A DNA stretch of 64,000 bases from Calamus simplicifolius (Eukaryota > Streptophyta > Magnoliopsida > Arecales > Arecaceae): positions 981,039 through 1,045,038 of the forward strand of contig UESW01004010.1 of the NCBI GenBank assembly GCA_900491605.1. The letters run 5' to 3'. The stretch's first letter is position 1, and every line of letters starts with the position of its first letter. The translations under genes were made by a program, and so were the position numbers. The notes under the pieces are model-generated. The model searched no databases. It worked only from the letters and a program-made list of their open reading frames with translations, and was not told the DNA's origin. This document shows positions 9,884 through 21,114 of the stretch, piece by piece.

Positions 9884-11079
9884 CTTGTCCCTAAGTCTCG
9901 GGCTGCTCAGAAGAGGTGGCAAGCTGAGGTGTTTTTTGAGGTCTTTAAAGGATTTCTGACAGTTCGAAGTCCACTTGAAGTTCTTAGCCGACCGAAGTGC
10001 CTTGAAAAAGGACAAACATCTCTTGGCTGACCGAGCAATGAAGCAATTGAGAGCTACAACCCTCCCGGTAAGATGTTGCACTTCTTTGACTGACCCTGGA
10101 GGCATCATTTGCTGCAGGGCTTGAATTTTTTATGGATTGTTTCAATGCCTCGTTGGGAGACCATGAAGCTCAAGAACTTCCTAGAGTTGACTCCGAAGGC
10201 ATATTTGGTTGGATTAAGCTTCATCTGATACCTCCGAAGTGTGGCGAAGCTTTCTGTAAGATCATCAATATGTTGGGATGCCTTCTTGCTCTTAACTAGC
10301 ATATCGTCAACATAAACCTTAATGTTCTGACTGATTTGTTCTTTAAAATCCTTATTAACTAGCCTCTGGTATGTTGTACCTGCATTTTTTAAACCAAAAG
10401 GCATGGCTTGATAACAATAAATACCTTGGTTGATTATGAAGGCGGTCTTTTCTTCGTCCTCAGGTGCCATTCAAATTTGATTATAGCCTGAATAAACATC
10501 CATGAAAGTCAGCATTTGGTGACCTGAGGTAGCATCCACGAGCTGATCAATCCGAAGTAGAGAAAAACTGTCCTTCGGATAAGCCTTGTTGAGGTCCATG
10601 AAGTCGATGCAGATTCTCCATTTGTCGTTCGACTTCTTTACCATGATAACATTTGCTAGCCAGTCGGGATAGTTTACTTTATGAACGAAGTTGGCTTTGA
10701 TGAGCTTGTCAACCTCCTCTTCAATAGCCTTTTGGCATTCAAGGGCAAAGCTCCTTTTTTTCTGCTTGATTGGCCAAAATATCTCATCCACATTAAGGCA
10801 ATGGACAAGGATGTCTGGGCTAATCCCTGGCATATCCGAGGTAAACCAAGCGAAGATGTCAGCATCTCTTCGAAAGAAATCGATTAAGCACCGCTGAGGC
10901 TCCCCTTCCAATTGCGATCCGATCTTAATAGTTTGATTCGGCCGAGCCTCATCGAGTGGTACTTCCTTGAGCTCCTTGGCTGGTTCTCCTCGCTGCTCAA
11001 CAAAATCCTTTAGAGCATCCAGTCCATCAACCTTGGGCTTTCTAGATTGAAGGTCAACAATGAAGTAGTACCGAACCAT
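9884..11079 (-). pseudogene. Gypsy B RT and start of RNase H, broken
   Basis: Minus strand. The 11079-10471 segment has the protease-RT linker (DIFAWFTSDMPGISPDIL) and RT motifs RICIDFMDLNKAYPKD and MLTFMDVYSGYNQI. A TGA then replaces the expected Arg codon, and the same frame continues from 10470 with MAPEDEEKTAF, MPFGLKNAGTTYQRLVN and the catalytic YVDD (VYVDDMLVKSKK). A frame change near 10110-10135 leads into the RNase H connection (PGSVKEVQHLTGRVVALN). Sequence stops at 9884, the gypsy A insertion point. Confidence 0.9.
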
Positions 11080-11329
11080 AGCCTAATTTTCTTGAATAAC
11101 TCCCACTCCCCATTCGATAGGAAACTTCATGGTGAGATAAGGTATAGAGATGATAGCCTTGAGGGACATTGTCTGAACCTACCAAGGATCGCATTGTAGG
11201 GAGACTAAAGCTTGGTTACCAGAAAGTTTGTGTGAACGGTGGCTGTACTGGGCTAAGAGCCTGTTTGGACCACCAATGTGACAACCCCCTCGGTAATAAT
11301 AGCGTGGCCAGTGAAACCCACTAAGGTGG

Positions 11330-11705
11330 AGTCTATGGTCCGAAGGTTTTTCATCCGCAATTTCATTCTCATAAAGGCATCAAAGTACAAAACATTAATA
11401 GAGCTTCAACTATCAATCAAAATTTGATGTACATCATAGTCATTCATATTAAGAGATACAACCGAAGCATCATCATGCGGATATTGTATCTCCCAGAGAT
11501 CTTTGTTGGAAAAAGAAAGCTCATCGATCCGGGCCTTCTTTGGTGGATTTTTTTCTTCACCCAGCTGAGCCGACGAGGAGCCGATCGTTGCTATCATATT
11601 GACATTTTCAATGACCAGAGGATTCGATGGAGGAGGTTGGAGAGGCTCATGCTGGTGGTCTCCTCCATTGTTTGGCTCGAGGGCTTTTTTGAACCGGTCC
11701 AGCAT
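11330..11705 (-). pseudogene. Gypsy B aspartic protease region with a stop in the active site
   Basis: Minus-strand translation reads SVVSLNMNDYDVHQILIDS and then a TGA where the glycine of the retroviral-type D-S-G triad is expected. After the stop it continues in frame with S-S-I-N-V-L, typical of Tat proteases. The protease is therefore inactivated at its catalytic loop. The sequence upstream (11500-11705) is linker. Confidence 0.75.
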
Positions 11706-11993
11706 GCCTTATCGGATGAGCTGCTCAATTTCATTCCGAAACTGCCAACATTCTTCGGTATCATGCCCATGATCTTGATGGAATTAGCAATTCTTGGTTA
11801 TGTCTCTCCGGGCTACATTCCATCGAAGAGGTAGCGATCGAGAGATGTGGCGCTCGATCTCCATCAAGATCTGTGCTCTTGGTGCGGTGAGTGGGGTGTA
11901 TTGGTTGAACCTCCAAGCCAGGCTTCGGGTATGATCTCTAGGCGGCAGTGGAAGGGCTCTTTGGCGATGGGTCGGCCTTGTGTGGCAAAGGTA

Positions 11994-12763
11994 TCAGCTC
12001 TTCTCCGAGCCCTTGGCCTTCTTTCTCCTTGATTGCTCGGTTCGGGCTAACCTTCGTGACTCCTCAACCCTGGCATACTTGTCTGTTAAGGCCATCATGT
12101 CGAAGAGGCTCTTTAGATAGTTGACCTCCAGGGCTAGATAGAAGTCATCCTCCTTCAACACTTCGCCCACCAAGGCAGACATGGCCACCTCGTGGTTGAG
12201 GTGACCTACTTCTAACATGGCCATGTTAAAGTGGCCAAGATAATTCTTCAAAGACTCCCCCTTCTGTTGCTTGACCTCAGAGAGGGAGTCGGACCTCCAT
12301 CGGTGGCAGCAACTGCTGATGAACTGACTAATGAATAGGCTGCTCAGCTCGTCAAAAGAATTGATGAAACCTGACTTCAGGCTATTAAACCAGGTTCTGA
12401 TGGACCCCCTAAGAGTAGAGGGAAATGCTCTGCACAAGATCGCATCTAACGCTCTATGGAACATCATGATGGATCGAAAGCTACTCAGATGGTCGTCGGA
12501 ATCGATGGATCCTTCTCGCATGATCTCCTCATAGAAGGGGATGTCCTGCTCCGCCCTTGACTAGGGTTGTGGAGCTTGCTTAATGGCATCCAGCTCTTAA
12601 TGCCATTCCCAGTGCATCTCCCGAATTTATCATTGGATCCCCTTGTCTTGGGTAGTAGGGGAGACCGATCGAGGAGAGTATGGTGACGGCATCGAGTCAT
12701 GATGGAAGGACGTCGAGGAGAGAGAGCGAGCTCGCCAAGATCTGGGCGGGCTTTTTCCCACAA
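11994..12763 (-). pseudogene. Gypsy B gag (Retrotrans_gag type), frameshifted
   Basis: The 12521-11994 minus-strand segment shows the Gypsy capsid core: MMFHRALDAILCRAFPSTL, IRTWFNSLKSGFINSFDELS, FISQFISS, LKNYLGHFNMAMLEV and AMSALVGEV, followed by a basic tail. This matches the Retrotrans_gag family of Tat elements. The N-terminal part (12763-12485) is in another frame. Sequence between 12763 and the primer-binding site (about 13190) is leader with Pro/Gln-rich fragments. The stretch 11706-11993 joins gag to protease and has no intact frame. Confidence 0.8.
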
Positions 12764-13177
12764 CTCTTTGCTGCGCTAGTCTAGCTCCTTTGTGCTGTTG
12801 GGGATGGCTTGCAACCTCGGATGGGTTGAAAGAAGATATCGCCGGTGGAGCAGGGGCAGCAACTCCATCAGGGAGTTATGGAGCAGGGGCAGCCAGATGG
12901 GGGACTCCATGAAGCCTTTGTACTAGCTGAGTCAGGGCTTGGACTTGTTGAGCCAGCTTAGCAAATTGGTCCTGGGTCACCGCGGTCATTAGTGGTGAGG
13001 GAGTCTCGATCGGCGGCGGTAGTGGAGGTGCCATAATGTTTATGGGATCAGGCCTCTGGAGGGCGGCCTAATCCTGAGTATCAAAAGTGACTCTCCTCCG
13101 ATTGGCCATTAAGGAGTTATTCTTTTGGTTTCAAACCTTATCTCCTTGATTACAAGTTTATGGGACTTGAGACCCTT

Positions 13178-13191
13178 CCTCTAGCACCAAT
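13178..13191 (-). other. Primer-binding site candidate of gypsy B
   Basis: Minus-strand TTGGTGCTAGAGG lies directly inside the LTR end (GGCAACA at 13193). Position fits a minus-strand primer site. I do not assign the tRNA. Confidence 0.55.
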
Positions 13192-13192
13192 T

Positions 13193-14626
13193 TGTTGCCA
13201 TAGAAATTTGTTCTCCGACTCGGGTGCAGCCCACCTCTGGAACCAGACGGTTGCCCCTCGCTTGGGTGGACCTGCAAAAAAGTCCTTGAGCAGAGAGCGT
13301 TAGGGGTGGCCCTTTACGGAAGACCCTCCAATGCCTAAATCAGTGAAGATTCACAGCAAGCAGATGTGAGGAGATGGATCTCATAGAAGAGTCCCTCTAG
13401 AATGGCCTCTTGTGGAACCGGGGAGCTCTATTTGAGCTTCAATGGAGTTTATCCATAAAAGAGTAAGCATACCTGAAAGGATTTCGAGAGAGGTATTTAT
13501 AAACTGTCTGAATGTTGGCAATTTGTTCACCTGACTCTTCAAATGTATCTTGGAAGATGAGGAATCAGAATGATGGGAATCTGATTCGAATCAAGTTTGT
13601 TACGAGGTCGACAAGATTTGAATCCTGTTCGTTAAGAGGATCGATAAGAGATTAATTCGAAGAATTGAGATTTGGTTATTCTGTTATCTGGCTATTTATA
13701 GGCAATAGGCTGTGCCTAGCTCGATTTTCCTTTTGAGATGATGAGAGCTGACATGGCCGGAGGATCATATTTGGCTTTTGGCTACTCTAGGCCCGCTAAG
13801 GCATGAGAATGGCTTGGCCTGGCTGAGATGGGGCCAAGGCATAAGAATGGTTTGGCCTTACGAAGATGAGGCCAAGGCATAAGAATGGTTCGGCCCTACC
13901 GAGACGAGGAGATGGCTTGGCTCTTTCAGGATGGAGATATGGCTCGGTCCTGCCGAGATGGAAAAATTTTATCTTTTTCTGAATAAAGCATCTGGCAAGC
14001 AGAAATTGAAAGTGATTCTAACCTTTTTTACATGTGCACGGATATTAATGCAATAGCGATTTTGCCTCTCATCACATCTGACTCTTCGAATGTATCTTGG
14101 GAGATGGGGAATTAGAATGATGGGAATCTAATTTGAATCAAGTTTGTTACGAGACCGGTAAGATTCGAATCATGTTCGTTAAGAGGATCAACAGTTGAAG
14201 AGGCTGATTTGGAGCTTTGAGATTCGGTTATTCTGTTATCTACCTATTTATAGGCAACAGGCTGTGCCTGGCTCGATTTTTCTTTTGAGACGACGAGAGC
14301 TAATGTGGCTGAAAGGTCATATTTGGCTTTTGGCTACTATGGGCCTGTCAAGGCATGAGAATGGGTTGGCCTGGCCGAGATGGGGTTGAGGCATAAGAAT
14401 GGTTTGGCCCTACCGAGACGAGGCCGAGGCATAAGAATGATTCGTCTCTGCTGAAACGAGAAGGTGGCTCGGCTCTGTCAGGACGGGGATATGGCTCGGT
14501 CTTGCCGAGATAGAAAAATTTTATCTTTTTCCGAATATAGCATTTAGCAGGTGGAAATCGAAAGTGATCCTAATCTTTTTGACACATGCATGGATATTAA
14601 TGCAATGACGATTTTGCCCGTCATCA
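13193..14626 (-). repeat. 5' LTR of gypsy B with an internal ~555-bp tandem duplication
   Basis: Minus-strand LTR begins TGATGACGGGCAAAATCG at 14626 and ends GGCAACA at 13193. Two successive copies of about 555 bp (about 13530-14085 and 14086-14640, in phase) share CTGACTCTTC, ATTTCGAATC-like AAGTTTGTTACGAG, CTATTTATAGGCAA and ATTTTATCTTTTTC. Each copy contains its own TATA box (CTATAAATAG on the minus strand at 13692-13701 and 14244-14253). Each also contains a short array of GGCCAAGGCATAAGAATGG-like units. Confidence 0.82.
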
Positions 14627-16129
14627 TTGTGCATTGGCTTCATCACTTTTATCTTCTTTCATTAACTTCTCATTTACCACAAAAGGTATTTCCTTAATTT
14701 TATAATTTTTATTTTGAACTTCTTGAGAATGCCTTCTACATACTTCTTTTGACACATAAAGATGTCATCCTTTCTTTAAATGATTTCAATTCCCAAAAAT
14801 AATGAAGCAAACCCATATCATTCATTTCATATTTTCTCATCATATCATTTTTGAAAGTCAAAATTATATTCTCATTATTACCAATAATAATTAAATCATC
14901 AAATAAAGAGAGATAATGAGAATATCATTATCTTGCTTCTTCATATAAAGTATTAATTCACTTGGACTTCTTAGGAAACCTTTATCATTGAAGTAGGTAT
15001 CAATTTGAGAGTACCATACTTGAGGTGCTTGCTTCAGCCCATACAATGCTTTCTTCAACTTGTATACCTTGCTTTCTTGATCTTTGATCATGAAGCCTTG
15101 AGATTGTTCAACATAAATTTCTTCTTCTAATACTCCATTCAAGAATGCTGACTTTACATCTAGTTGGTATAGTTTCTAACTTTTATGTACTGTCATAGAA
15201 ATGAGAGTTCTAATTATATTATGTCAAGCAACCAATGTAAAAGTTTCTTGATAATCAATATCAGGTAGTTGAGAGTATTCTTTTACTACTAATCTTGCTT
15301 TGTGTCTTTGAATGGTCACATCTGGATTGTGTTTTATCTTGTTGATCCACTTCAAGCCAATGACTTCCTTATCAATTAGTTTCTTCACTAACTCTCAAGT
15401 TTTATTCTTCTCAATCATATTAATTTCTTCTTACATTGCCTTATTCCACACTTCTTCATGCATGGCATTTTTAATTATAAGTTTCAAGCTCAATCATGAA
15501 GAAATTATAAGAAGCATAAATATCGCTTAATCTTCTCATTCTTAAGAGAGTAGAACTTGAAGATGAACTTGAACTTAAAATTAAAGATGGACTTACACTT
15601 GAAGAAGTTTGTGGTGAACCTTCAACCTCATTTTCTTTATTTAAAGCATCATGAATTTATTCATCAAGAGAAATAATATTTTCTTTAACTTTCTTTTGCT
15701 TTCAATCCCAAACAACTTTCTCATTGAAAATAATATCTCTTCTTATAATCACTTTATTTTGCTTTCAAGTGAAAAGTCTATAACCTTTTTATTTAGAACT
15801 GTATCTAACAAAGATTCATTTTTTACTTACTTCATCAAGTTTGTGTCTCATTTTCTTTGAAATATGTGTATAGCACGACATCCAAAGATTTTAAAATGCT
15901 TCACTGAAGGCTTTCTACCAGACCAGGCTTCAAATGGGGTCATATTTTGAAGAGCTTTTGTTGGATATCTATTCATCAGGTACATTACTATATCCACTGT
16001 TTCTATCCAAAAAGAATTTAAAAGGCTTTAAATAAATCTAGCCATCTCAATAACAGTATAGTTCTTTCTTTCTGCAACTCCATTTTGCTCTGGTGCATAA
16101 CTAACAGTCAATTAACTTTGTACACTAAT
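14627..16129 (-). pseudogene. Copia C part 2: integrase end and RT, broken
   Basis: Minus strand, continuing from the half at 36782-39198. From 16120 downward: end of the integrase (NRYPTKALQNMTPFEAWSG, KPSVKHFKIFGCRAIHIF), then a long degraded linker, then RT with FLNGVLEEEIYVEQSQGF and LKKALYGLKQAPQVWYSQID at 15142-14891. Degraded catalytic-region sequence runs to about 14640. Numerous frameshifts and stops. It is a different Copia lineage from S1 and S2 (no Sirevirus-type ORF3 or tract is seen). The left end is cut by gypsy B. Confidence 0.82.
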
Positions 16130-17254
16130 TGTTGATGCCTGATCACTTTGAGCTGGCGTCCTTGAGCGTCGATCACTCCTTCATAGAAATATCGGGGTCC
16201 TTTCTTTGTCTTCAAAGCCTCCAGGATCCTGCAAGAAGTCCCATAACTGGGGATTCCAGTTGGGGGACCCTCCGACGCTCAAGTTAGTAACCAGGAACAC
16301 AGCAATGAATTTTTTGTAGAAGAAGAAGAAAAATCCCCAGAAGAAAATAAGGCATTTTTTGCTTAGTAAAAGCCCCCCCTTCGTTTGTTCTTACCTTCCT
16401 TTTATTGACATATCCTTTTGTTTTTTGTCTGAATGTCGTGACGTGTCAGCATTCTCATGGATAGAATGTCAGGACTAGTCGGATTGAGTCCGTATCCATT
16501 GTTCCGATATCATCATTGTTTTATTCAGAGATGATCGGCTTTTAGTACTCACTTATCCAGGGTCATTAAAGTCTGCTAATGAATTTTGGGCTTTAGTGGC
16601 TTTTCTGACTCGAAGTGATTGGTACTTAATGATAGGTAATCATCTTTTGATGCTTATTTTGCCAGAGCCATTAAATACTGCTAATGACTTTTCGGGCCTT
16701 AGCAGCTTGTCTGACTTGAAGTGATTGGCACATTTTGGCAGGTAATCGCCTTTTGATGCTTATTTTTCTAGAGCCATTAAATGCTGCTGATGGCTTTTTC
16801 TTTTTGGGCTGAGATCCTCTAAAAAGGATCCATCATTGTTTGTCTAGGCTGAGATTCTCTGAATCGGGATGCTCGAGATGATGTCTTTTGTATTTTTAAT
16901 ATTTCTAGGTATCTGATGGCCACCTAGGACTGGCTATAGGGCCGCCTAGATGCCAAGGGACTAAGGGGCCGCCTAGGACTGGCCATAGGGCCACCTAAGG
17001 GCCAAGGGACCACAGGGCCGCCTAGGAGCTCAAGGACCATGAGGCCGCCTAGGACTAGCCGTGGGGCTGCTTAGGAGCCCAGGGACAATGGGGCCATCAA
17101 GGCCTAGGGACCAAGGGGCCACCTAGGACTGGCCGTGGGGCCGCCTAGGGGCCCAGGGACCAAGGGGACGCCTAGGACTGACCGTGGGGCTGCCTAGGAC
17201 TGGCCGTGGGGCCGCCTAGGGGCCAAGGGACCAAGGGGCCGCCTAGGACTGGCC
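16130..17254 (-). repeat. Element X left (3') LTR, first segment
   Basis: Begins TGTTGATGCCTGATCACTTT and matches the right LTR (34300 on) at roughly 93% over the first ~77 bp by eye. From 16917 it enters the 50-bp GCCGCCTAGGACTGGCC array, where S2 inserted at 17254/17255. The rest of the LTR is at 27431-28098. Confidence 0.9.
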
Positions 17255-18085
17255 TGTTGGCCCTGATGGCAACCCAAGAGGGGGGGGTGAATTCGGTTCT
17301 TTAAAAATTTGACCTCTTTAAAAAATTATCTGCTCTAAGACAAATGAAATTAATTGCAATGCAAATATAAAGCACAAACAAGGAGATAAAGATAGAGATA
17401 ATGAATGCATGACAAACACAAGGATTTTATAGTGGTTCGGTGTATCCAACACCTACGTCCACTCCCAAGATTCACTTGGATCCATACTATAACCAACTAG
17501 ATTACAGCCGAGTTGTTTTACAAGAGCACAACTCACAACTTATTGTTTTTCCTCTGGGATCACAACGAACCCAGCCGGTTTTTTGGGCTCACCAGCACAA
17601 AACCCTAAACTCAAGCTAATCTAGCTTGACCCGAGGTTAACAACCTCACTAGTTCAATCCCTTGATAGAACTAGCACAAACAATATAAGAATGTTTTACA
17701 ATGATTCACAGCTCCTTAGTTGAGCAAATATTCAAAATAAAGTAAACAAGTTTAGAAAAGCCTGTTTGGAGATGATTGAATTTGAGCTTTTCTTCTTTTC
17801 TTCTTTTCCTCTTCTCTTTGGAATGATGAATCAAGCCTCAGCTTTAATCCCTCACAGTCGTTGCAGTTGAGAAGATTGGAAATGGAAGAAACGGAGCTTT
17901 TTCTTCAATTTGGGAAATCCACTGATTTTTTGATTTGAGCGCCTTGGATTCCTCTTTGAGCTTTTTGGAGTGGAAGGATTTGAGTTTGAATGCTTTTCTC
18001 TTGAGATTCAGGCTCAGGTTTTCTCGGATTTTTGATTTGAAATTTTTTCTATTTTCCATCTTCTTTTTTTCAAACGGGTGTTTTC

Positions 18086-18096
18086 CCTTTTTATAG
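18086..18096 (-). promoter_or_regulatory. TATA box of S2 3' LTR
   Basis: Minus-strand TATAAAAAGGG, about 135 bp downstream of the motif array, matching the same box in the 5' LTR (about 26773-26783), from which the element would be transcribed. Confidence 0.7.
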
Positions 18097-18230
18097 ATTT
18101 CTTTTAATCCGTTTTGGGAAGGAAACTAGCCGTTGGAGTGTACCTGTAAACAAAATATATCCGTTAGAAATTAGGTAAAAAGGAAATATTACCGTTAGAG
18201 CTGATCTGGCAATTTAAATTTTCGTTCCAG

Positions 18231-18570
18231 TCAGGTTGGAGTCGGCTCCAACTTTTCAGGTGTCGGCTCCAGGTCGTTTTTCCAAAAATAGAAATTTCTG
18301 AGTTCGTTGAGGAGTCGGCTCCAAAAAAGTAAGTGTCGGCTCGCCATCGCCAGGTGTCGGCTCCCGAATACTGTGTGTGTCGGCTCCAGGATGCTCAAAA
18401 AATCAACGTTCTGTCCCGCATCGGAGTCGGCTCCAGACACTGTAAGTGTCGACTCCGAAACTCTGGGTGTCGGCTCCGAAACTCTGGTGTCGGCTCCGGA
18501 CCGTATCAAAAATCAGAATAAAATTTGAATGGCCATGGGGTCGGCTCCAGGAATTCTAGGTGTCGACTCC
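18231..18570 (-). repeat. GAGYCGRCTC near-palindrome array in S2 3' LTR
   Basis: Twelve copies of GTGTCGGCTCC, GAGTCGGCTCC or GTGTCGACTCC (plus-strand reading) spaced 15-45 bp, upstream of the LTR TATA box. The motif is close to the perfect palindrome GAGTCGACTC. It recurs at 20719-20925 and in the other S2 LTR (26926-27260), and in degenerate form in S3 (61850-62260). Confidence 0.93.
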
Positions 18571-18742
18571 AGGTTCTGAAACTTTGAAATTGAAGTTTTG
18601 CATTTGATTCAAAACACGTTTCTTAATTCATTTAAATTGATCAAATAATTTTAACTCCTGAAACACTTCTCAAATCCATTAGTAATCAAATAAATATACT
18701 CAATTCCTTTATTAATCATCAAAATCAATAATTGGGTCAACA

Positions 18743-19030
18743 ATCTCCCCCTTTTTGATGATTATAAAAACATTGAGTATATGCATAGTATTCTTAAATT
18801 CAAATTTTTAAGGAAATGACCTTCACAAGTGCTCCCCCTGAATGAGGTAGCTCCCCCTATGAAGTTCAAATTATCAATTGTTCTTCCTTTGATACTTAAG
18901 ATTTATGCAATTTCAAACAAACTTTATACTAATCAAATAAGCTTTAAACAATTTCAAACAAGTATTCTTACTATTTCAATCACATACTAACCAATGCATA
19001 TACGACATAACTTTCTCCCCCTTTTTTGTA
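18743..19030 (-). other. Multiple polypurine tracts of S2
   Basis: Minus-strand purine tracts: AAAAAGGGGGAGAT directly before the 3' LTR at 18743-18756, GGGGGAGC near 18850 and near 18833, and AAAAAAGGGGGAGAAAG near 19013-19028. Same repeated-tract arrangement as in S1. Confidence 0.85.
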
Positions 19031-19347
19031 ATCAACAAAAAGAAAAAAAAAAGTTAAGTCATAAGATAAAATTGATAGATCAAAAGGTAATTTCATTGCA
19101 TCAAAAGTATTACAAAATGGAACTGAACTTTGACATTACATTAAACTGCACATCATCATATCAAAAACTTTCATTATATCAAAATTGTATTTCCATTACA
19201 TCAGAATTCATTACATCATTACATGAAGATCAAAAATTAGTTCTAATAATCCTTGTTAAATGATCTACAATCTTCTGCATTCCTTCAGACTGAAGCTTGA
19301 CGTAGTCTTTTAGTCTTTCATCAACAAACGTACAAGCAGTGATAATT

Positions 19348-20614
19348 TTATCTTGTAACTCGGCATTGCACTTTGAATAATTTCAGAATCTCCACAATGT
19401 CTTTAAGTTCTTCAAAGATGTTCTTCAAATCACCACTTAAAGATACAGTAGAAGAGCTAAGAGTTGATTCAATTTTGGCAATCCGATCATCTAATGAATA
19501 AAGAGTTTCTTTAAGATTCATAAATTTGTTGTCAAACTCAGTCTTTAATTCTTCCTTCTGAGCAGCAAGAAGATTTCTAAGTTGCTCTAACTGAAGGTCT
19601 GAAAATCCGACTGAAGAAGTAGATGAAGTAGATGGAATCACTGGTACTGGGACAGGAGCAGGAGCAGGACTACTAGGATGTGGAGATGGAATCCTCATAG
19701 ACGGACCAGCCTCACAAGATACAGAATGTCTAGGCTCGGGGACTCTCTCATCCAAGTTCCCTTTCCTTTCCCACTGACCATTAATTTTAACAAATCCCAT
19801 TCGATGTAAAGTGGCCAAGCTATAATAATCAGTGTGTCTCAGGCTCTTGGAGGGTTCATTATCCAAAATTACAACCCCTTGGCTTCTGAATACCATAGTT
19901 AAGATCATGCCGTAGGGTAGTGACGATCTTCTCTTTCCTCCAGCCTCGGCCATGTAAAATATCATCATAGCAGCTAGATTAATGGGCTGACCGGTCAATA
20001 CACTATCCATCACAACAATGTCCCGCTCGGAGACATACTCAAAACGTCCGGTCTTCGGAAACAAAATTCTGCTGCAAATGTTGTGTAACAACCTTAATTC
20101 CAAGGGCAACTGATTAGCCCTAATTTCCTCAAATTCAGTAACCTCTCTCCCTAACATCCTTGATAGGGCAGCTGATCTCTCACTGTGCACATCAGCAGCT
20201 AATCCAGTAATGGGATGTTCAGGAGATTTCCTAATTTGTGAAATGTAAGGTGAATCCTTTTCCTCTAACAGTGCTTACTAAACCACCATCTCCTCTTGCT
20301 AAATTAAAGTAAAATTCCTTTACTAGTGCTGGGTATGTAGGAACATCAAGAGAGCATACTTTATCCCATCCAAGCTCCTTAAGTTGCCTACCAATCGAAA
20401 AACCCTCGGATTCAAAAAGTTCAAAATCAACTTTTCTTCCCATAGTGATTACCCTCCCTGCTAGGGTATCTACCTGAGGTGAAGTGGCGTTAGGATTGTC
20501 TGAATCGGTGGAGGAATCTTCACTTGGAGACGGCTCGCGGACGGGTCGCCTTACGGAACGCTTCCCGGTCACCACGGTCGCTCCAATCACCGAACCTCTC
20601 CTCTTAGGCGCCAT
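19348..20614 (-). pseudogene. S2 ORF3: homologue of S1 ORF3 with one frameshift
   Basis: Starts MAPKRRGSVIG at 20614 with a basic, serine-rich N-terminus. Landmarks align with S1 ORF3: VDFELFESEGFSIGRQL, YPALVKEFYFNLARGDGG, then after a frame change near 20231-20250, LLHNICSRILFPKTGRFEYV, RDIVVMDSVLTGQPIN, LPYGMILTMVFRSQGV and SLRHTDYYSLATLHRMGF. A Pro/Ser linker and a C-terminal coiled coil (QLRNLLAAQKEELKTEFDNK onward) end at 19348. Longer upstream reading to 21019 runs through the motif array and has no support as protein. No membrane segment. One indel separates the halves. Otherwise the length (about 420 residues) is somewhat shorter than the 530 residues of S1, mainly in the linker. Confidence 0.85.
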
Positions 20615-20699
20615 TGAATCCGTAGGAAGGCTTGAGAGAAGTGGAATTAGAGATGGGGAGGTTTTGGAAGAGTTTTGGAGGGATTTGGTGGAGGATTCG

Positions 20700-20930
20700 A
20701 AGAGTAACGAAATGACTAGGTGTCGACTCTGCCCTAATAAATCGATTTTGGAATCCCAGGTGTCGACTCCCGCAAAGTCGGGTGTCGACTCCAAATCGCT
20801 AACACAGTCAGCGCTCGAACTGGAGTCGGCTCCACTTACACGGGTGTCGGCTCCAAGGTCAGGGACCGAGAGCGACACAGTCAGAGGTGTCGACTCCTCA
20901 TTCTGAGGTGTCGACTCCAATGACAGTTTC
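20700..20930 (-). promoter_or_regulatory. Pol-ORF3 spacer of S2 with GAGYCGRCTC motifs and TATA-like box
   Basis: Seven copies of the LTR motif (GTGTCGACTCC and variants) lie between 20719 and 20925, in the spacer between the pol stop (21115) and the ORF3 ATG (20614). A minus-strand TTTATTAGGGC at 20743-20731 sits 129 bp before the ATG. S1 has TATATAAGGGC 130 bp before its ORF3. The TATA match is weak in isolation; the shared spacing is the argument. Confidence 0.45.
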
Positions 20931-21114
20931 AGAGAAAAATAATTGAAATTCAACCATCTGAAACTTGTCAAAATATATTTTATAAAATCTTGATAAAATT
21001 TTGGAGTATTAAGAATCAAATACCTCAGATGACTAGATAATTTGTCCTTAAATTATGAAAGGAATATCAAGAAATTAATATAGATCTAGAAAGTCATTCC
21101 TTATAGTTTCAAAA

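Larger units (their letters stand above)
9884..14626 (-). mobile_element. Tat-lineage Ty3/gypsy element B, 5' part
   Basis: On the minus strand the order is 5' LTR (14626-13193), primer-binding site, gag, protease, RT and start of RNase H, cut at 9884 by insertion of gypsy A. The remaining pol and 3' LTR lie outside the window. The RT is close to that of gypsy 3, and the LTR termini are also similar: both begin with a segment containing AAATCGTCATTGCATT and end GGCAACA. It is inserted in copia C at 14626/14627. All ORFs are broken. Confidence 0.85.
17255..18742 (-). repeat. 3' LTR of S2 (1,488 bp)
   Basis: Minus-strand sequence starts TGTTGACCCAATTATTG at 18742 and ends GGGCCAACA at 17255 (one difference from the partner copy near the end). 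Contains twelve copies of the GAGCCGAC(A/T)CC motif between 18231 and 18570, then a TATA box. Confidence 0.95.

Noticed and set aside
20231..21019. ORF3 of S2 starting at 21019
   Set aside because: The extra upstream codons run through the GAGYCGRCTC motif array and have no counterpart in S1. The MAPK start at 20614 matches S1.
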